Positions 43,924-51,805 of a DNA stretch of 64,000 nt are shown piece after piece. The position numbers and the translations under genes were made by a program. The stretch covers positions 62,001 to 126,000 of the forward strand of contig JAFGAR010000081.1 of the NCBI GenBank assembly GCA_016933575.1, in the 5' to 3' direction. The notes beneath the pieces are model-generated. The model had not been told where the DNA came from and ran no database searches. It was given only the letters and a program-made list of their open reading frames with translations. The first letter of the stretch is position 1, and the number at the start of each line of letters is the position of its first letter. This DNA comes from Candidatus Thorarchaeota archaeon. GTDB taxonomy: Archaea > Asgardarchaeota > Thorarchaeia > Thorarchaeales > Thorarchaeaceae.

Positions 43924-44854
43924 TATACTTCAAATAATTCTCGAGAGTCCCTTTCTTCAAAGGGCTTTGATCGGAGCTCTCTTGGTAGCGATAATTGCTG
44001 CAGCAAGTGGAACCTTCCTTGTATTTCGAGGACTCTCATTCATGGCTTCAGGAGTAGCTCATGCAGCACTTGGTGGGACAGCTCTTGGAATCTTTCTTCA
44101 AGACTCAGGTCTTGTTCCTTGGTTTGATCCAGTTCTAGGAGCATTACTATTCAGTGTACTTGTAGCTGTCTTTACCGGTTATGCTGGCGAATCTGGAATC
44201 ACACAAAAAATGGAAGTTGCTGTGGGTGTATCTTTTGCCCTATCGATGAGTATTGCTGTGTTCCTCATGTACTACATTCCTCCATACAGAGTTCCTCAAA
44301 TCTGGGGTTATCTCGTTGGAGACATTCTTCTGTTGAATAATTTTGATATCATCCTGTTGGGTTGCACGACTATTCTACTTGCTGCAATTACGCTAATGTT
44401 CAACAAAGAATTCGTCTATGTGAGTGTTGATATGGAAGGCTCAACCGCTCACGGGATGAATGCTCGTGCCTATCATTATCTAATGCTCATTATTTCTTCC
44501 TTGGCGATTGCACTTGCAACAAAGGCTGTAGGGGCAATCTTAGTCTATGCAATTATGGTAGCTCCTGCAGCAGCATCGAACGAATTAGTGAAGTCCATAC
44601 GAGGTGTAATCATATCTGTGTTCTTGATAGCACTGATATCCGAATTGATTGGTATCACAACATCGTTCGTCTTGCTTGTATCCCCTAGTGCAATTGCAGG
44701 AATTCTAGCCGCCCTATCTTACATACTGGCACTACAGATAAAGCGTATCCGAGAACGAGTCCATGTGTCAATCGATGATTTTAGTTCTGAAACGATGGAA
44801 ATAGATCTACCCATAATAACCTCTATTGATGATGCACACGATCATGAACATTGA
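43916..44854 (+). CDS. Metal ABC transporter permease (ZnuB-like)
   Basis: The 312-residue membrane permease has eight or nine helices. It carries the family segments MASGVAHAALGGTALGIF and VGAILVYAIMVAPAAAS. The C-terminal tail is acidic and histidine-rich (DDAHDHEH), which may bind metal. ATG 43916 overlaps the ATPase stop by eight bases and is preceded by GGATTGG. With the divergent binding protein it makes a complete metal importer. Confidence 0.87.
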   Translation: MIDILQIILESPFLQRALIGALLVAIIAAASGTFLVFRGLSFMASGVAHAALGGTALGIFLQDSGLVPWFDPVLGALLFSVLVAVFTGYAGESGITQKMEVAVGVSFALSMSIAVFLMYYIPPYRVPQIWGYLVGDILLLNNFDIILLGCTTILLAAITLMFNKEFVYVSVDMEGSTAHGMNARAYHYLMLIISSLAIALATKAVGAILVYAIMVAPAAASNELVKSIRGVIISVFLIALISELIGITTSFVLLVSPSAIAGILAALSYILALQIKRIRERVHVSIDDFSSETMEIDLPIITSIDDAHDHEH

Positions 44855-44994
44855 ATGAAGTGCAGTGGGAACTCCTCGATTACTGCATTGAGGAACAGAA
44901 TAGGTGGCGTGTATCTGTTGGACGACATTGAATCTGTCGGTATGTTTAAGAGTGAAACATAAAACCTCGATTTCTAAGGTCGGTGTGAACAACA

Positions 44995-45393
44995 GTGAGC
45001 GATGATACCCCCGAAAGAAACGAAATGGTACGCTCAACAGTGATTACAATAATATTCACAGTTGCATTCTTAATCTTGGGATTGACATTTTGGGCCTGGT
45101 CTTCACCAGATATCATTGAAACGAGTCCAATTGGTATCCTAAACAGTATGAATCTTTACGTCACCGTCCTTCTAGAATCTCTTACAATGCTAGGATTCTT
45201 CATTTTTCTCTCTGTTACAGTCTTCAATCTGCGTCTTTACGTGACTCAGATTCGGTCTGGTTGGTTTGACCTCTTAGCAATCTTCATTCTAGTCGTAGCT
45301 ATGGCTTGGATTATGTTTGGTACTGCAGTAGGCGCTGTCACTGCAATCCTCTCTCTTGGATTTACAGTCTATCTATACCTCTTGCAGGAATAG
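44995..45393 (+). CDS. Small membrane protein of unknown function
   Basis: The 132-residue protein has four predicted transmembrane helices and a charged N terminus (SDDTPERNEMVR). GTG 44995 lies just after an AAC-rich leader, with no strong Shine-Dalgarno. It sits between the metal transporter and the proteasome/exosome cluster and has no recognised family motif. I do not assign a function. Confidence 0.5.
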   Translation: MSDDTPERNEMVRSTVITIIFTVAFLILGLTFWAWSSPDIIETSPIGILNSMNLYVTVLLESLTMLGFFIFLSVTVFNLRLYVTQIRSGWFDLLAIFILVVAMAWIMFGTAVGAVTAILSLGFTVYLYLLQE

Positions 45394-45460
45394 TCTAAGA
45401 GTAATCCTACTAATACCAAGCATGTGATGGTCAATTCACGACGCACCAGAAGCTTTATGT

Positions 45461-45565
45461 GGCTAGGTCTGGAATTTGCAGTTAGCCTAGAGGCAGACCA
45501 GCCTAAGGCTGCAGTAATGGAGTCTTTCAACTCCTCGGAATTGTCAGGCAGTGCCCACGAGTGGG
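45461..45565 (+). ncRNA. Candidate structured RNA or 5' leader upstream of psmA
   Basis: This stretch can fold into several hairpins: GGTCTG with CAGACC (45466-45471/45494-45499; GGCTA with TAGCC is an alternative), CAGCC-TAA-GGCTG (45499-45511), GGAGT with ACTCC (45519-45534) and CCCA with TGGG around CGAG (45554-45565). A TATA-like CTTTATGTGG lies just upstream. It lies 45 bases before the psmA start, which has GGAGGA. It does not form a tRNA. It may be a leader or a small RNA. Confidence 0.35.
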
Positions 45566-45610
45566 TTCTGGCTTCCGGAGAGTTCTAATGATATCCTGGA
45601 GGAATAAGTT

Positions 45611-46345
45611 ATGTTTGGAATCTCGGGTGCAGGGTACGATATGAGTACTAGCATCTTCAGCCCAGATGGACGAATCTTTGCCGCTGAATATGCAAAGAAA
45701 GCAGTAGAGCAAGGCGCAACATCAATCGGTGTTCTTGTCAACGAAGGAGTTGTTCTCCTGACCGAGAAAAGATTGGAGGCTCTTCAAGAACCTGACAGCG
45801 TTGAGAAAATCTCTAAGATTGATGAACACATTGGAACTGCTACATCTGGTCTTATGGCTGACGCTCGAAAGCTTGTCTATGAAGCTAGGATAAAGGCACA
45901 GTCATACTGGCTCACATATGAGGAACCTGTTCCAGCTGAGGCTGTAGCAGAGCATATCTGCAATAAGAAAGCAGAGTTCACTCAAGGTGGCGGTGCGAGA
46001 CCCTATGGTGTAGCTATGATCATCGGATCTATTGATTTCGATGGTTCACCAAGACTCTTTGTAACTGACCCTGTTGGTACATATTGGGGTTTCCTTGCTG
46101 CAGTAATTGGAAAAGGCACATCGAAGGCTGGAGAATATCTCGAGAAGAACTATTCACGAGAAAAATCGCTATCGGAAGCAGTGAAATTAGCTCTCGGTGC
46201 ATTACGTGAAACAAGTGAGCGAGACCTCACCGCAGATATAGTTGAGATTGCTAGGATTCCATTGAGCACACGCAAGTTTGAGAAGCTCTCCAATGCAGAA
46301 ATTGAGAAGTTTCTTAATCCAACCAAACCTGTAAAGAAGGAGTAG
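45611..46345 (+). CDS. psmA: Proteasome subunit alpha
   Basis: The 244-residue alpha subunit of the 20S proteasome starts with the family hallmark GYDMSTSIFSPDGRIFAAEYAKKAVEQG, the N-terminal helix and gating segment that control substrate entry. It lacks the N-terminal threonine of beta subunits, as expected. GGAGGA precedes the ATG. It heads the conserved archaeal cluster with SBDS, exosome and ribosome-related genes. Beta subunit and PAN are not in the window. Confidence 0.93.
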   Translation: MFGISGAGYDMSTSIFSPDGRIFAAEYAKKAVEQGATSIGVLVNEGVVLLTEKRLEALQEPDSVEKISKIDEHIGTATSGLMADARKLVYEARIKAQSYWLTYEEPVPAEAVAEHICNKKAEFTQGGGARPYGVAMIIGSIDFDGSPRLFVTDPVGTYWGFLAAVIGKGTSKAGEYLEKNYSREKSLSEAVKLALGALRETSERDLTADIVEIARIPLSTRKFEKLSNAEIEKFLNPTKPVKKE

Positions 46346-46362
46346 GAGTTGACCAAAATTTG

Positions 46363-47091
46363 ATGGGTGGAGGTTCAGGTAGAAAATCCGGTGATACATG
46401 GATTGACATTGATGCAGTTGTAGTAGGTATAAAAAAGGGTCATCTCAGATTTGAGTTATTTGTTGATCCAGATTTAGCCTTCAGATACAGACGCGGCGAG
46501 AATATTCCTCTTGAGGATATACTCAAGTCTTATGATATCTACGAAGATGCAAAGAGAGGCGAACATGCGACTGATAGTTTGGTTAAAGATGCATTTGGCT
46601 CTGATGAAATCTTTGATATTGCACCTGAAATCATCAAGCAAGGAGAATTCAAACTCACCCATGAGCAACGCGTTCAACTAGTCGAAGAGAAGATCGAAGC
46701 AATTATCGATAATCTATCGAAGCGTGCAATGAATCCTCAGACTGGTCATCCCCATCCCCCTGACCGAATCCGTCAGGCGATGGAAGAGGCTAAAGTTCGA
46801 ATCGACCCATTCATTGGAATCGATGAACAGATTCCAAGTGTAGTAAAAGCTCTAAGAGTCATAATTCCAATATCCTTTGAAAGCGTAAAACTACAGATTA
46901 CCATACCTGCAGCTTATTCAGGTAAAGGATACAACATGGTTTCAACAACAAGTGTAATCAAATCAGAAATTTGGAATCCTGATGGTTCTTGGACAGGTCT
47001 AGTCGAAATACCAGCTCAAAAGAGACAAGAGCTTTACGATGAGCTAAACAAGCTAACAAAGGGTCAGATTCGGATAGAGGTAGTCAGATAG
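46363..47091 (+). CDS. SBDS-family ribosome maturation protein
   Basis: The 242-residue protein belongs to the SBDS family, which in archaea acts in late maturation of the large ribosomal subunit. The N-terminal FYSH domain includes GHLRFELFVDPDLAFRYRRGE and LKSYDIYEDAKRGEHA, with the LTHEQR block in the middle. The C-terminal domain ends in EVVR. It starts at ATG 46363, 17 bases after psmA, and the order psmA-SBDS-rrp4 is the common archaeal one. Confidence 0.92.
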   Translation: MGGGSGRKSGDTWIDIDAVVVGIKKGHLRFELFVDPDLAFRYRRGENIPLEDILKSYDIYEDAKRGEHATDSLVKDAFGSDEIFDIAPEIIKQGEFKLTHEQRVQLVEEKIEAIIDNLSKRAMNPQTGHPHPPDRIRQAMEEAKVRIDPFIGIDEQIPSVVKALRVIIPISFESVKLQITIPAAYSGKGYNMVSTTSVIKSEIWNPDGSWTGLVEIPAQKRQELYDELNKLTKGQIRIEVVR

Positions 47092-47149
47092 TTGAATCCT
47101 ACGACAAAGGATAATGAAGATGAAATTAGATTACAGAGGGAATAGATAA

Positions 47150-48019
47150 TTGGCAGTATACTTTCAAAAACGAGAGGTCGTAGTTCCCGGGCAGCTCCTT
47201 GCAGAAGGTAGGTACCGGGCATCCTATGGCACATTTGATGATGGTGGAAAAATTTACTCCACCCTCGTGGGTCTAGCCGAGCTCAGAGGCAATACGGTTA
47301 AAGTTGTTGCACTTGAAGGAGTCTACATACCCAAAGAAGGCGACTTGGTCATTGGTATTATAACAGCTGTAGCTGGAAATAACTGGAAGGTCAGCATTGG
47401 CGGCCCATATGGTGCATCTCTTCACGCAAATAACGCGCTCCGAAGACCATACTCAGATGATATCTCAGAGTACATGGATCTTGGTGATGTTATTGCGGCA
47501 GAGGTTATTGCATTTGATCGTCAGACAGGACCATTCCTATCAATGAAAGGTAGAGGTCTTAGAGTATTGGAACGCGGAATGTTGTTGGATGTTAGTCCTG
47601 CAAAGATACCTCGAATCATTGGTAGGAGAGGATCTATGATTAACATGATCACAGACCACTTGAAAATACAGACAGTCGTCGGACAGAATGGTCGTATATG
47701 GATTAAAGCAACTGATATTGCATCTCTACGACTGGCGATTAAAGCATTCAAGACAATTGAAGCACAAGCGCATACCTCCAATCTGACAGAGCGAATAAAT
47801 CGAATGCTATCAGAGGAGCTTGCAGAAATACGTGAATCCACACCTCTAGAACCTGATGAAATAGATATGGAGAACGAGGTTGTGGAAGAAGAAACAGATG
47901 AATTGGAACCAGAGCCAGATGTGGATGAATCTATGGAAATCGAAATCATAGAAGAGGCTTCGGTTGATGATGATGAAGAAATTGATGATATTGATGAAAT
48001 GGAGGAAGTGAACGAATAA
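47150..48019 (+). CDS. rrp4: Exosome RNA-binding subunit Rrp4, with a long acidic tail
   Basis: The 289-residue protein is the cap subunit of the archaeal exosome. It has an N-terminal domain (VPGQLLAEGRYRASYGTF), an S1 domain (GDLVIGIITAVAGNNWKVSIGGPYGASLH) and a KH domain with IPRIIGRRGSMI. After about residue 225 comes an unusual tail of roughly 60 residues, almost all Glu and Asp, which is longer than in typical archaeal Rrp4. TTG 47150 is the start. It overlaps rrp41 by one base. Confidence 0.92.
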   Translation: MAVYFQKREVVVPGQLLAEGRYRASYGTFDDGGKIYSTLVGLAELRGNTVKVVALEGVYIPKEGDLVIGIITAVAGNNWKVSIGGPYGASLHANNALRRPYSDDISEYMDLGDVIAAEVIAFDRQTGPFLSMKGRGLRVLERGMLLDVSPAKIPRIIGRRGSMINMITDHLKIQTVVGQNGRIWIKATDIASLRLAIKAFKTIEAQAHTSNLTERINRMLSEELAEIRESTPLEPDEIDMENEVVEEETDELEPEPDVDESMEIEIIEEASVDDDEEIDDIDEMEEVNE

Positions 48020-48834
48020 TGAGTCCAGAAACAAAGCCCGATTTCTTGATTAGTCCGGAGGGCTTACGAGTTGATGGTCGAAGACCTGATGAGTTGCGAC
48101 CTGTAGAGCTGAAAGTTGGTGTACTGAAACAAGCTGATGGTTCTGCATCAATTAGACAGGGAAAGACCTACATAATTGCAGGAGTCTATGGCCCGAGAGA
48201 GTTACATCCAAGACACCTAACCATGAATGATAGAGCATATCTTAGAGTAGTATACAGAATGGCTACATTCTCAGTTCCTGATAGAAAGAGACCAGCTCCC
48301 TCTCGAAGAGAAAAGGAGATTTCTATGGTCATAGCCAATGCGCTCATGCCAGCTCTCTTTCTTGAAGAATTTCCCCGAGCAGTAGTTGATGTGTTTATCC
48401 AAGTAATCCAAGCTGACGGTGGGACTCGATGTGCTGCGATCAATGCTGCATCATTGGCTCTTGCCGATGCAGGAATTCCAATGCGAAGTCTTGTTCCAGC
48501 AGTTGCTGTCGGAAAAGCAGATGGAGTCCTTGTAGTAGACTTGGGCGATGAAGAGGATAAGTATGGCCAAGGTGATGTACCCATGGCGATTATTCCCGCA
48601 ACTGAGGAAATTACCCTCCTTCAGCAGGATGGTTTCTTTTCTCGTGAGGAACTCATGGAAGCTATACAGATGGGAATCAGCTCCTGTAAATATCTTCACG
48701 AACTCCAGAAGGATGCTCTGAAGAAGGCCTATGTCAAGAAAGGTCCAGATGATGAGGATGACATGGATGATGATGAATTTGATGACGACCTCGAAACCGA
48801 TCTTGGTGAGGCAGATATAATGGAGGATGAATAA
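48019..48834 (+). CDS. rrp41: Exosome catalytic subunit Rrp41, with acidic tail
   Basis: The 271-residue protein is the phosphorolytic RNase PH-type subunit that degrades RNA from the 3' end. It has RVDGRRPDELRPVELKVGVL and the catalytic aspartate region DLGDEEDKYGQGDVPMAI, with GTRCAAINAASLALADAG. A C-terminal tail of about 30 residues is very acidic (DDEDDMDDDEFDDD). It lies between rrp4 and rrp42, forming the standard hexamer ring with the latter. Confidence 0.93.
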   Translation: MSPETKPDFLISPEGLRVDGRRPDELRPVELKVGVLKQADGSASIRQGKTYIIAGVYGPRELHPRHLTMNDRAYLRVVYRMATFSVPDRKRPAPSRREKEISMVIANALMPALFLEEFPRAVVDVFIQVIQADGGTRCAAINAASLALADAGIPMRSLVPAVAVGKADGVLVVDLGDEEDKYGQGDVPMAIIPATEEITLLQQDGFFSREELMEAIQMGISSCKYLHELQKDALKKAYVKKGPDDEDDMDDDEFDDDLETDLGEADIMEDE

Positions 48835-48835
48835 A

Positions 48836-49663
48836 GTGGGTGACTTTTCTTCAGAAACAATTAGTCGAATTGACCGCGAGTTTATTGCCGATCTTCTTAA
48901 CAAAGGCAATCGAATTGATGGTCGTGCATTCGATGAATACCGCCCAATTGAGATTGAAGCGAATGTGGTTCCCGCAAAGGCGGAGGGCTCTGCTCTCGTA
49001 CGACTTGGCGATACAAGTGTGGTAGCTGGAGTCAAGGTCCTCGTTGGAGAACCTTACCCTGATTCACCAGATGAAGGAGTCACTATGGTGGCTGCAGAGA
49101 TGTCCCCCATAGCGTCACCGCTCTTTGAATTGGGTCCTCCTAAAGAGGATGCTATCGAGCTTGCTAGAATAGTAGACAGAGGAGTTCGTGAATCTGAAAC
49201 TATTGATAACAAGCAATTATGCATTGTTGAGGGCAAAAAGGTCTACATGGTCTTCGCTGATGTATATCCTCTCGAATACGATGGTAACTTGATTGATGCA
49301 TCATCTATTGCAGTGAATGTTGCGCTTATGACAACAAAATATCCAGAGATGGTTGTAGAAGAGAAAGAACTTGTGCCCTCCGGCAAAGTACTCAATCTCC
49401 CAATCAAGAATATTGCAGTTGAACACACTATTTCAAAGATAGGTGAACATCTAATCGTAGACCCAATTCTCAAGGAAGAATTTGTCCAAGATTGCAGGTT
49501 GACAATGGCAGTTGATCAGAATAACAACTTTACAGCCCTACAGAAAGGCGGTGCAGCTGGACCTATGTCTGTCGATCTTATCGATCAAGCTATGGGACTG
49601 GCTCTTGACAAATCCAAAGAAATCCGTGATATTATCAACGAAGCTGTAAAAGCTGTGCAATAG
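48836..49663 (+). CDS. rrp42: Exosome subunit Rrp42
   Basis: The 275-residue protein is the second RNase PH-like subunit of the exosome ring, catalytically inactive in archaea but needed for RNA binding and ring formation. NRIDGRAFDEYRPIEIEANVV and SALVRLGDTSVVAGV are typical. GTG 48836, with GGAGGAT upstream, is preferred to the ATG at 48827, which overlaps the rrp41 stop. It is the last exosome gene; an intrinsic terminator follows. Confidence 0.92.
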   Translation: MGDFSSETISRIDREFIADLLNKGNRIDGRAFDEYRPIEIEANVVPAKAEGSALVRLGDTSVVAGVKVLVGEPYPDSPDEGVTMVAAEMSPIASPLFELGPPKEDAIELARIVDRGVRESETIDNKQLCIVEGKKVYMVFADVYPLEYDGNLIDASSIAVNVALMTTKYPEMVVEEKELVPSGKVLNLPIKNIAVEHTISKIGEHLIVDPILKEEFVQDCRLTMAVDQNNNFTALQKGGAAGPMSVDLIDQAMGLALDKSKEIRDIINEAVKAVQ

Positions 49664-49672
49664 ACTGAAATT

Positions 49673-49702
49673 GTGCTCCAGGTCTTTCTGTGAGCACTTT
49701 TT
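49673..49702 (+). terminator. Intrinsic-like terminator after rrp42
   Basis: GTGCTC (49673-49678) and GAGCAC (49692-49697) form a six-base stem around a 13-base loop, followed by five Ts. It lies 10 bases beyond the rrp42 stop and before the rpl37ae promoter. Confidence 0.6.
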
Positions 49703-49809
49703 CTCTAGAAACAGATAGGTATGCTAATAAGCAAAACTTACGGGCGACTGATAGGCTCCAACAGCCATCAATCGCACTGTGTGTGAATAATAACTAGGAG
49801 AATACTAAA

Positions 49810-50211
49810 TTGGCAGGAACCAAAAAGGTTGGTAGTACAGGAAGATTCGGAGCAAGATATGGTGCCAAATTACGACGTCGTGTCTTGGATATAGAGAAGA
49901 AGACAAGTGAGCCCGTTCGATGTCCTGCCTGTGCAACAAGAGCATTAAAGAGAAAAGCTGTTGGACTTTGGAAGTGCACCAAGTGTGACCTTCTCTTTGC
50001 AGGTGGTGCATACGTACCATTCACAGATGCAGGCAAGGCCGCCAAGCGTGCAATTACTCAGAGAGTTACGGGAGACTTTCTCGCTCTTCGTGATGATGAA
50101 GACATTGAAGACGTTCTTGAATTCCTTCCGAATGTTGACAAGGATGAAGAGATCGTACTTGATGCTAAGACAGTTTCCACTTCTGATACAGAGGACCTCT
50201 CTGATGAGTAG
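49810..50211 (+). CDS. rpl37ae: Ribosomal protein L37Ae (eL43) with acidic extension
   Basis: The 133-residue protein has the L37Ae zinc finger CPAC (38-41) and CTKC (56-59), preceded by the basic stretch GRFGARYGAKLRRRV. The usual archaeal protein ends near residue 90, but this one continues with an acidic tail rich in Asp and Glu (EDIEDVLEFLPNVDKDEE). TTG 49810 has AGGAG upstream. In many archaea rpoP follows; here the next gene is the Brix protein, so rpoP is elsewhere. Confidence 0.92.
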   Translation: MAGTKKVGSTGRFGARYGAKLRRRVLDIEKKTSEPVRCPACATRALKRKAVGLWKCTKCDLLFAGGAYVPFTDAGKAAKRAITQRVTGDFLALRDDEDIEDVLEFLPNVDKDEEIVLDAKTVSTSDTEDLSDE

Positions 50212-50228
50212 TTCAGAGCCGAATTGAC

Positions 50229-50801
50229 TTGCCGAGTCTATTGCTTACAACTTCGCGGAAGACATCTAACAGAGTCCGTTCTTTTTTGCGTGACTTATCT
50301 TCAGTCCTTCCAGGAACTGAACGATTCAATCGTGGTGGAATGGGTCTTCAAGAATTAGTTGCTCGAATTAATCAATCTGGAGCTCAAGGGGCACTTGTAA
50401 TATCAATATGGAGAGGGAATCCAGGAGAACTTACCTTTATCTCTCCTACTGGGTCGGAGATGCTAAAACTTCGCCTCGATACTGTCCTTCTTAGACGCGA
50501 GGTGAATGCGAATGGCTCTGCAAGAATTGGTAGAGCTGAGTTCGTAGCAGTACCAACAATGAGCAGTGAAAGAGTAAAGATACTTGCTACAGATATTGCG
50601 ACATTACTCAACATCAATATTCAAGAACATCAGAGCGCTACTGAATTGGTTGGAGCTAATGACCAAAGTTGTATCTGGTTTGAAGATACTCCCTCTGGGA
50701 AACTACTTTGGACCCATTACGATATTAATAATCAGATAGAGATTGGTCCAAGAATTCGTATTAGCACTGTCTGGAGGAAATTTGGAAATGAGTCTGAGTG
50801 A
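50229..50801 (+). CDS. Brix domain protein (archaeal Imp4-like)
   Basis: The 190-residue protein is the archaeal Brix/Imp4 homolog, which acts in rRNA processing and ribosome assembly. The opening SLLLTTSRKTSNRVRSFLRDLSSVLPGTERFNRGGMGLQEL is the Brix signature, and the second half has AEFVAVP and IGPRIRIS blocks. TTG 50229 is the start. It overlaps pcc1 by 14 bases, so the two are co-expressed. Confidence 0.85.
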   Translation: MPSLLLTTSRKTSNRVRSFLRDLSSVLPGTERFNRGGMGLQELVARINQSGAQGALVISIWRGNPGELTFISPTGSEMLKLRLDTVLLRREVNANGSARIGRAEFVAVPTMSSERVKILATDIATLLNINIQEHQSATELVGANDQSCIWFEDTPSGKLLWTHYDINNQIEIGPRIRISTVWRKFGNESE

Positions 50802-51072
50802 AGTAAAAGGAAGAACGGTACTTGAGATTCCTCTTGAATCAAACCAGGTGGCTAAGATTCTATATTCTGCTTTGGTACCAGAAACAGAGTCCATCCCCTC
50901 AGACCGTGCGACTACTATGGTCTCTGTGAAGGGCAAATCATTACTTATCGAAATTGAAGCTAGTGATTTAACTGCCATGCGGGCAGCCATTAATTCTTAC
51001 ATTGCTTGGATCTCTGCATGTATGCGAACAATCAAGTCTATAGACGAGAAGAGGCTTGATGCAAAGCCTTAA
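50788..51072 (+). CDS. pcc1: KEOPS complex subunit Pcc1
   Basis: The 94-residue Pcc1 subunit forms the dimerisation core of KEOPS, which makes the tRNA modification t6A. The fold is a small alpha/beta domain (RTVLEIPLESNQVAKILYSALVPET and then KGKSLLIEIEASDLTAMRAAINSYIAW). ATG 50788 follows GGAGG and lies inside the end of the Brix gene. Kae1 and Bud32 are not in the window. Confidence 0.85.
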   Translation: MSLSEVKGRTVLEIPLESNQVAKILYSALVPETESIPSDRATTMVSVKGKSLLIEIEASDLTAMRAAINSYIAWISACMRTIKSIDEKRLDAKP

Positions 51073-51134
51073 GTCACAAGTCCTAACGCGCAAATTGAAA
51101 CGGCGCTTTTGTCGATTTTGGGAGAGAAATAGTT

Positions 51135-51497
51135 ATGGCTCAGAAAATACCCCCTGCATTGGAAGCAGAACTTCAAAAGTTTGACACCATGCGTAGAAAC
51201 CACGAGACCCTCACTACAATGTCGCAAGCACTTCAGACTGAATTGACTGAGGTGAAGGGGACATTGGATGAACTTGTTAAACAACCCGATGATGTTGTGG
51301 TCTACAAGTCAGTTGGTCAGGTCATGTTCAAAGCAGAGAAACCTGCTCTAGTAGAAGAGCTTGATGACCGCCAAAAAACCCTTGAGATGCGCTTGGCATC
51401 CACAAAGAAACAGCTTGAAAGCTTAACCGAGAAGCTTCAAGAGCTGCAGAACAAGATCCAAATTGAACTATCCAAGCAGAACTTACGTCTCCAGTGA
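51135..51497 (+). CDS. pfdB: Prefoldin subunit beta
   Basis: The 120-residue protein has two long coiled-coil helices around a beta-hairpin segment (VVVYKSVGQVMFKAEK), the prefoldin beta pattern. Prefoldin captures unfolded proteins for delivery to the thermosome. It overlaps the next gene by four bases (GTGA), and the neighbours are those commonly seen around archaeal prefoldin beta. Confidence 0.9.
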   Translation: MAQKIPPALEAELQKFDTMRRNHETLTTMSQALQTELTEVKGTLDELVKQPDDVVVYKSVGQVMFKAEKPALVEELDDRQKTLEMRLASTKKQLESLTEKLQELQNKIQIELSKQNLRLQ

Positions 51498-51805
51498 ATG
51501 AGATGACAAGAATTACTGATATCGGGCTTCCAGATATCTCAGAGGAAGAAATCGAACAGCTAGCGGAAGAGTGTGAAGTTCAGATTACTAAATATCTTGT
51601 TAATAAGATACCAGAGAAAAGTATTGAGAATCTGTTCATCAACTGTACCCTTAGCCTACTTGATAATCAATTGGATGTTGATGTCGATATTGAGATTGAT
51701 CAGACATTCGACACTGGACAATCTCTTAAAGACCTCCTTCAGGAAGCAACTGATTGTGGCATAGAGTGGCTTGAGAATCAGTTGATGGAGATGAAGAAGA
51801 AATGA
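51494..51805 (+). CDS. DUF3194 family protein
   Basis: The 103-residue protein matches the small acidic archaeal family that lies beside prefoldin beta (DUF3194). It has a helical opening (DISEEEIEQLAEECEVQITKYLV) and a central acidic hairpin (NQLDVDVDIEIDQTF). The start GTG 51494 overlaps the prefoldin stop; ATG 51503 is an alternative. The function is unknown; the consistent neighbourhood suggests a chaperone or translation role. Confidence 0.7.
   Translation: MNEMTRITDIGLPDISEEEIEQLAEECEVQITKYLVNKIPEKSIENLFINCTLSLLDNQLDVDVDIEIDQTFDTGQSLKDLLQEATDCGIEWLENQLMEMKKK

Noticed and set aside
45461..45565. tRNA gene
   Set aside because: Hairpins are present but no T-arm GTTCRA motif, no seven-base acceptor stem and no anticodon loop of correct size can be made.
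48451..49035. 194-codon minus-strand frame across rrp41/rrp42
   Set aside because: It is the shadow of two certain exosome genes.
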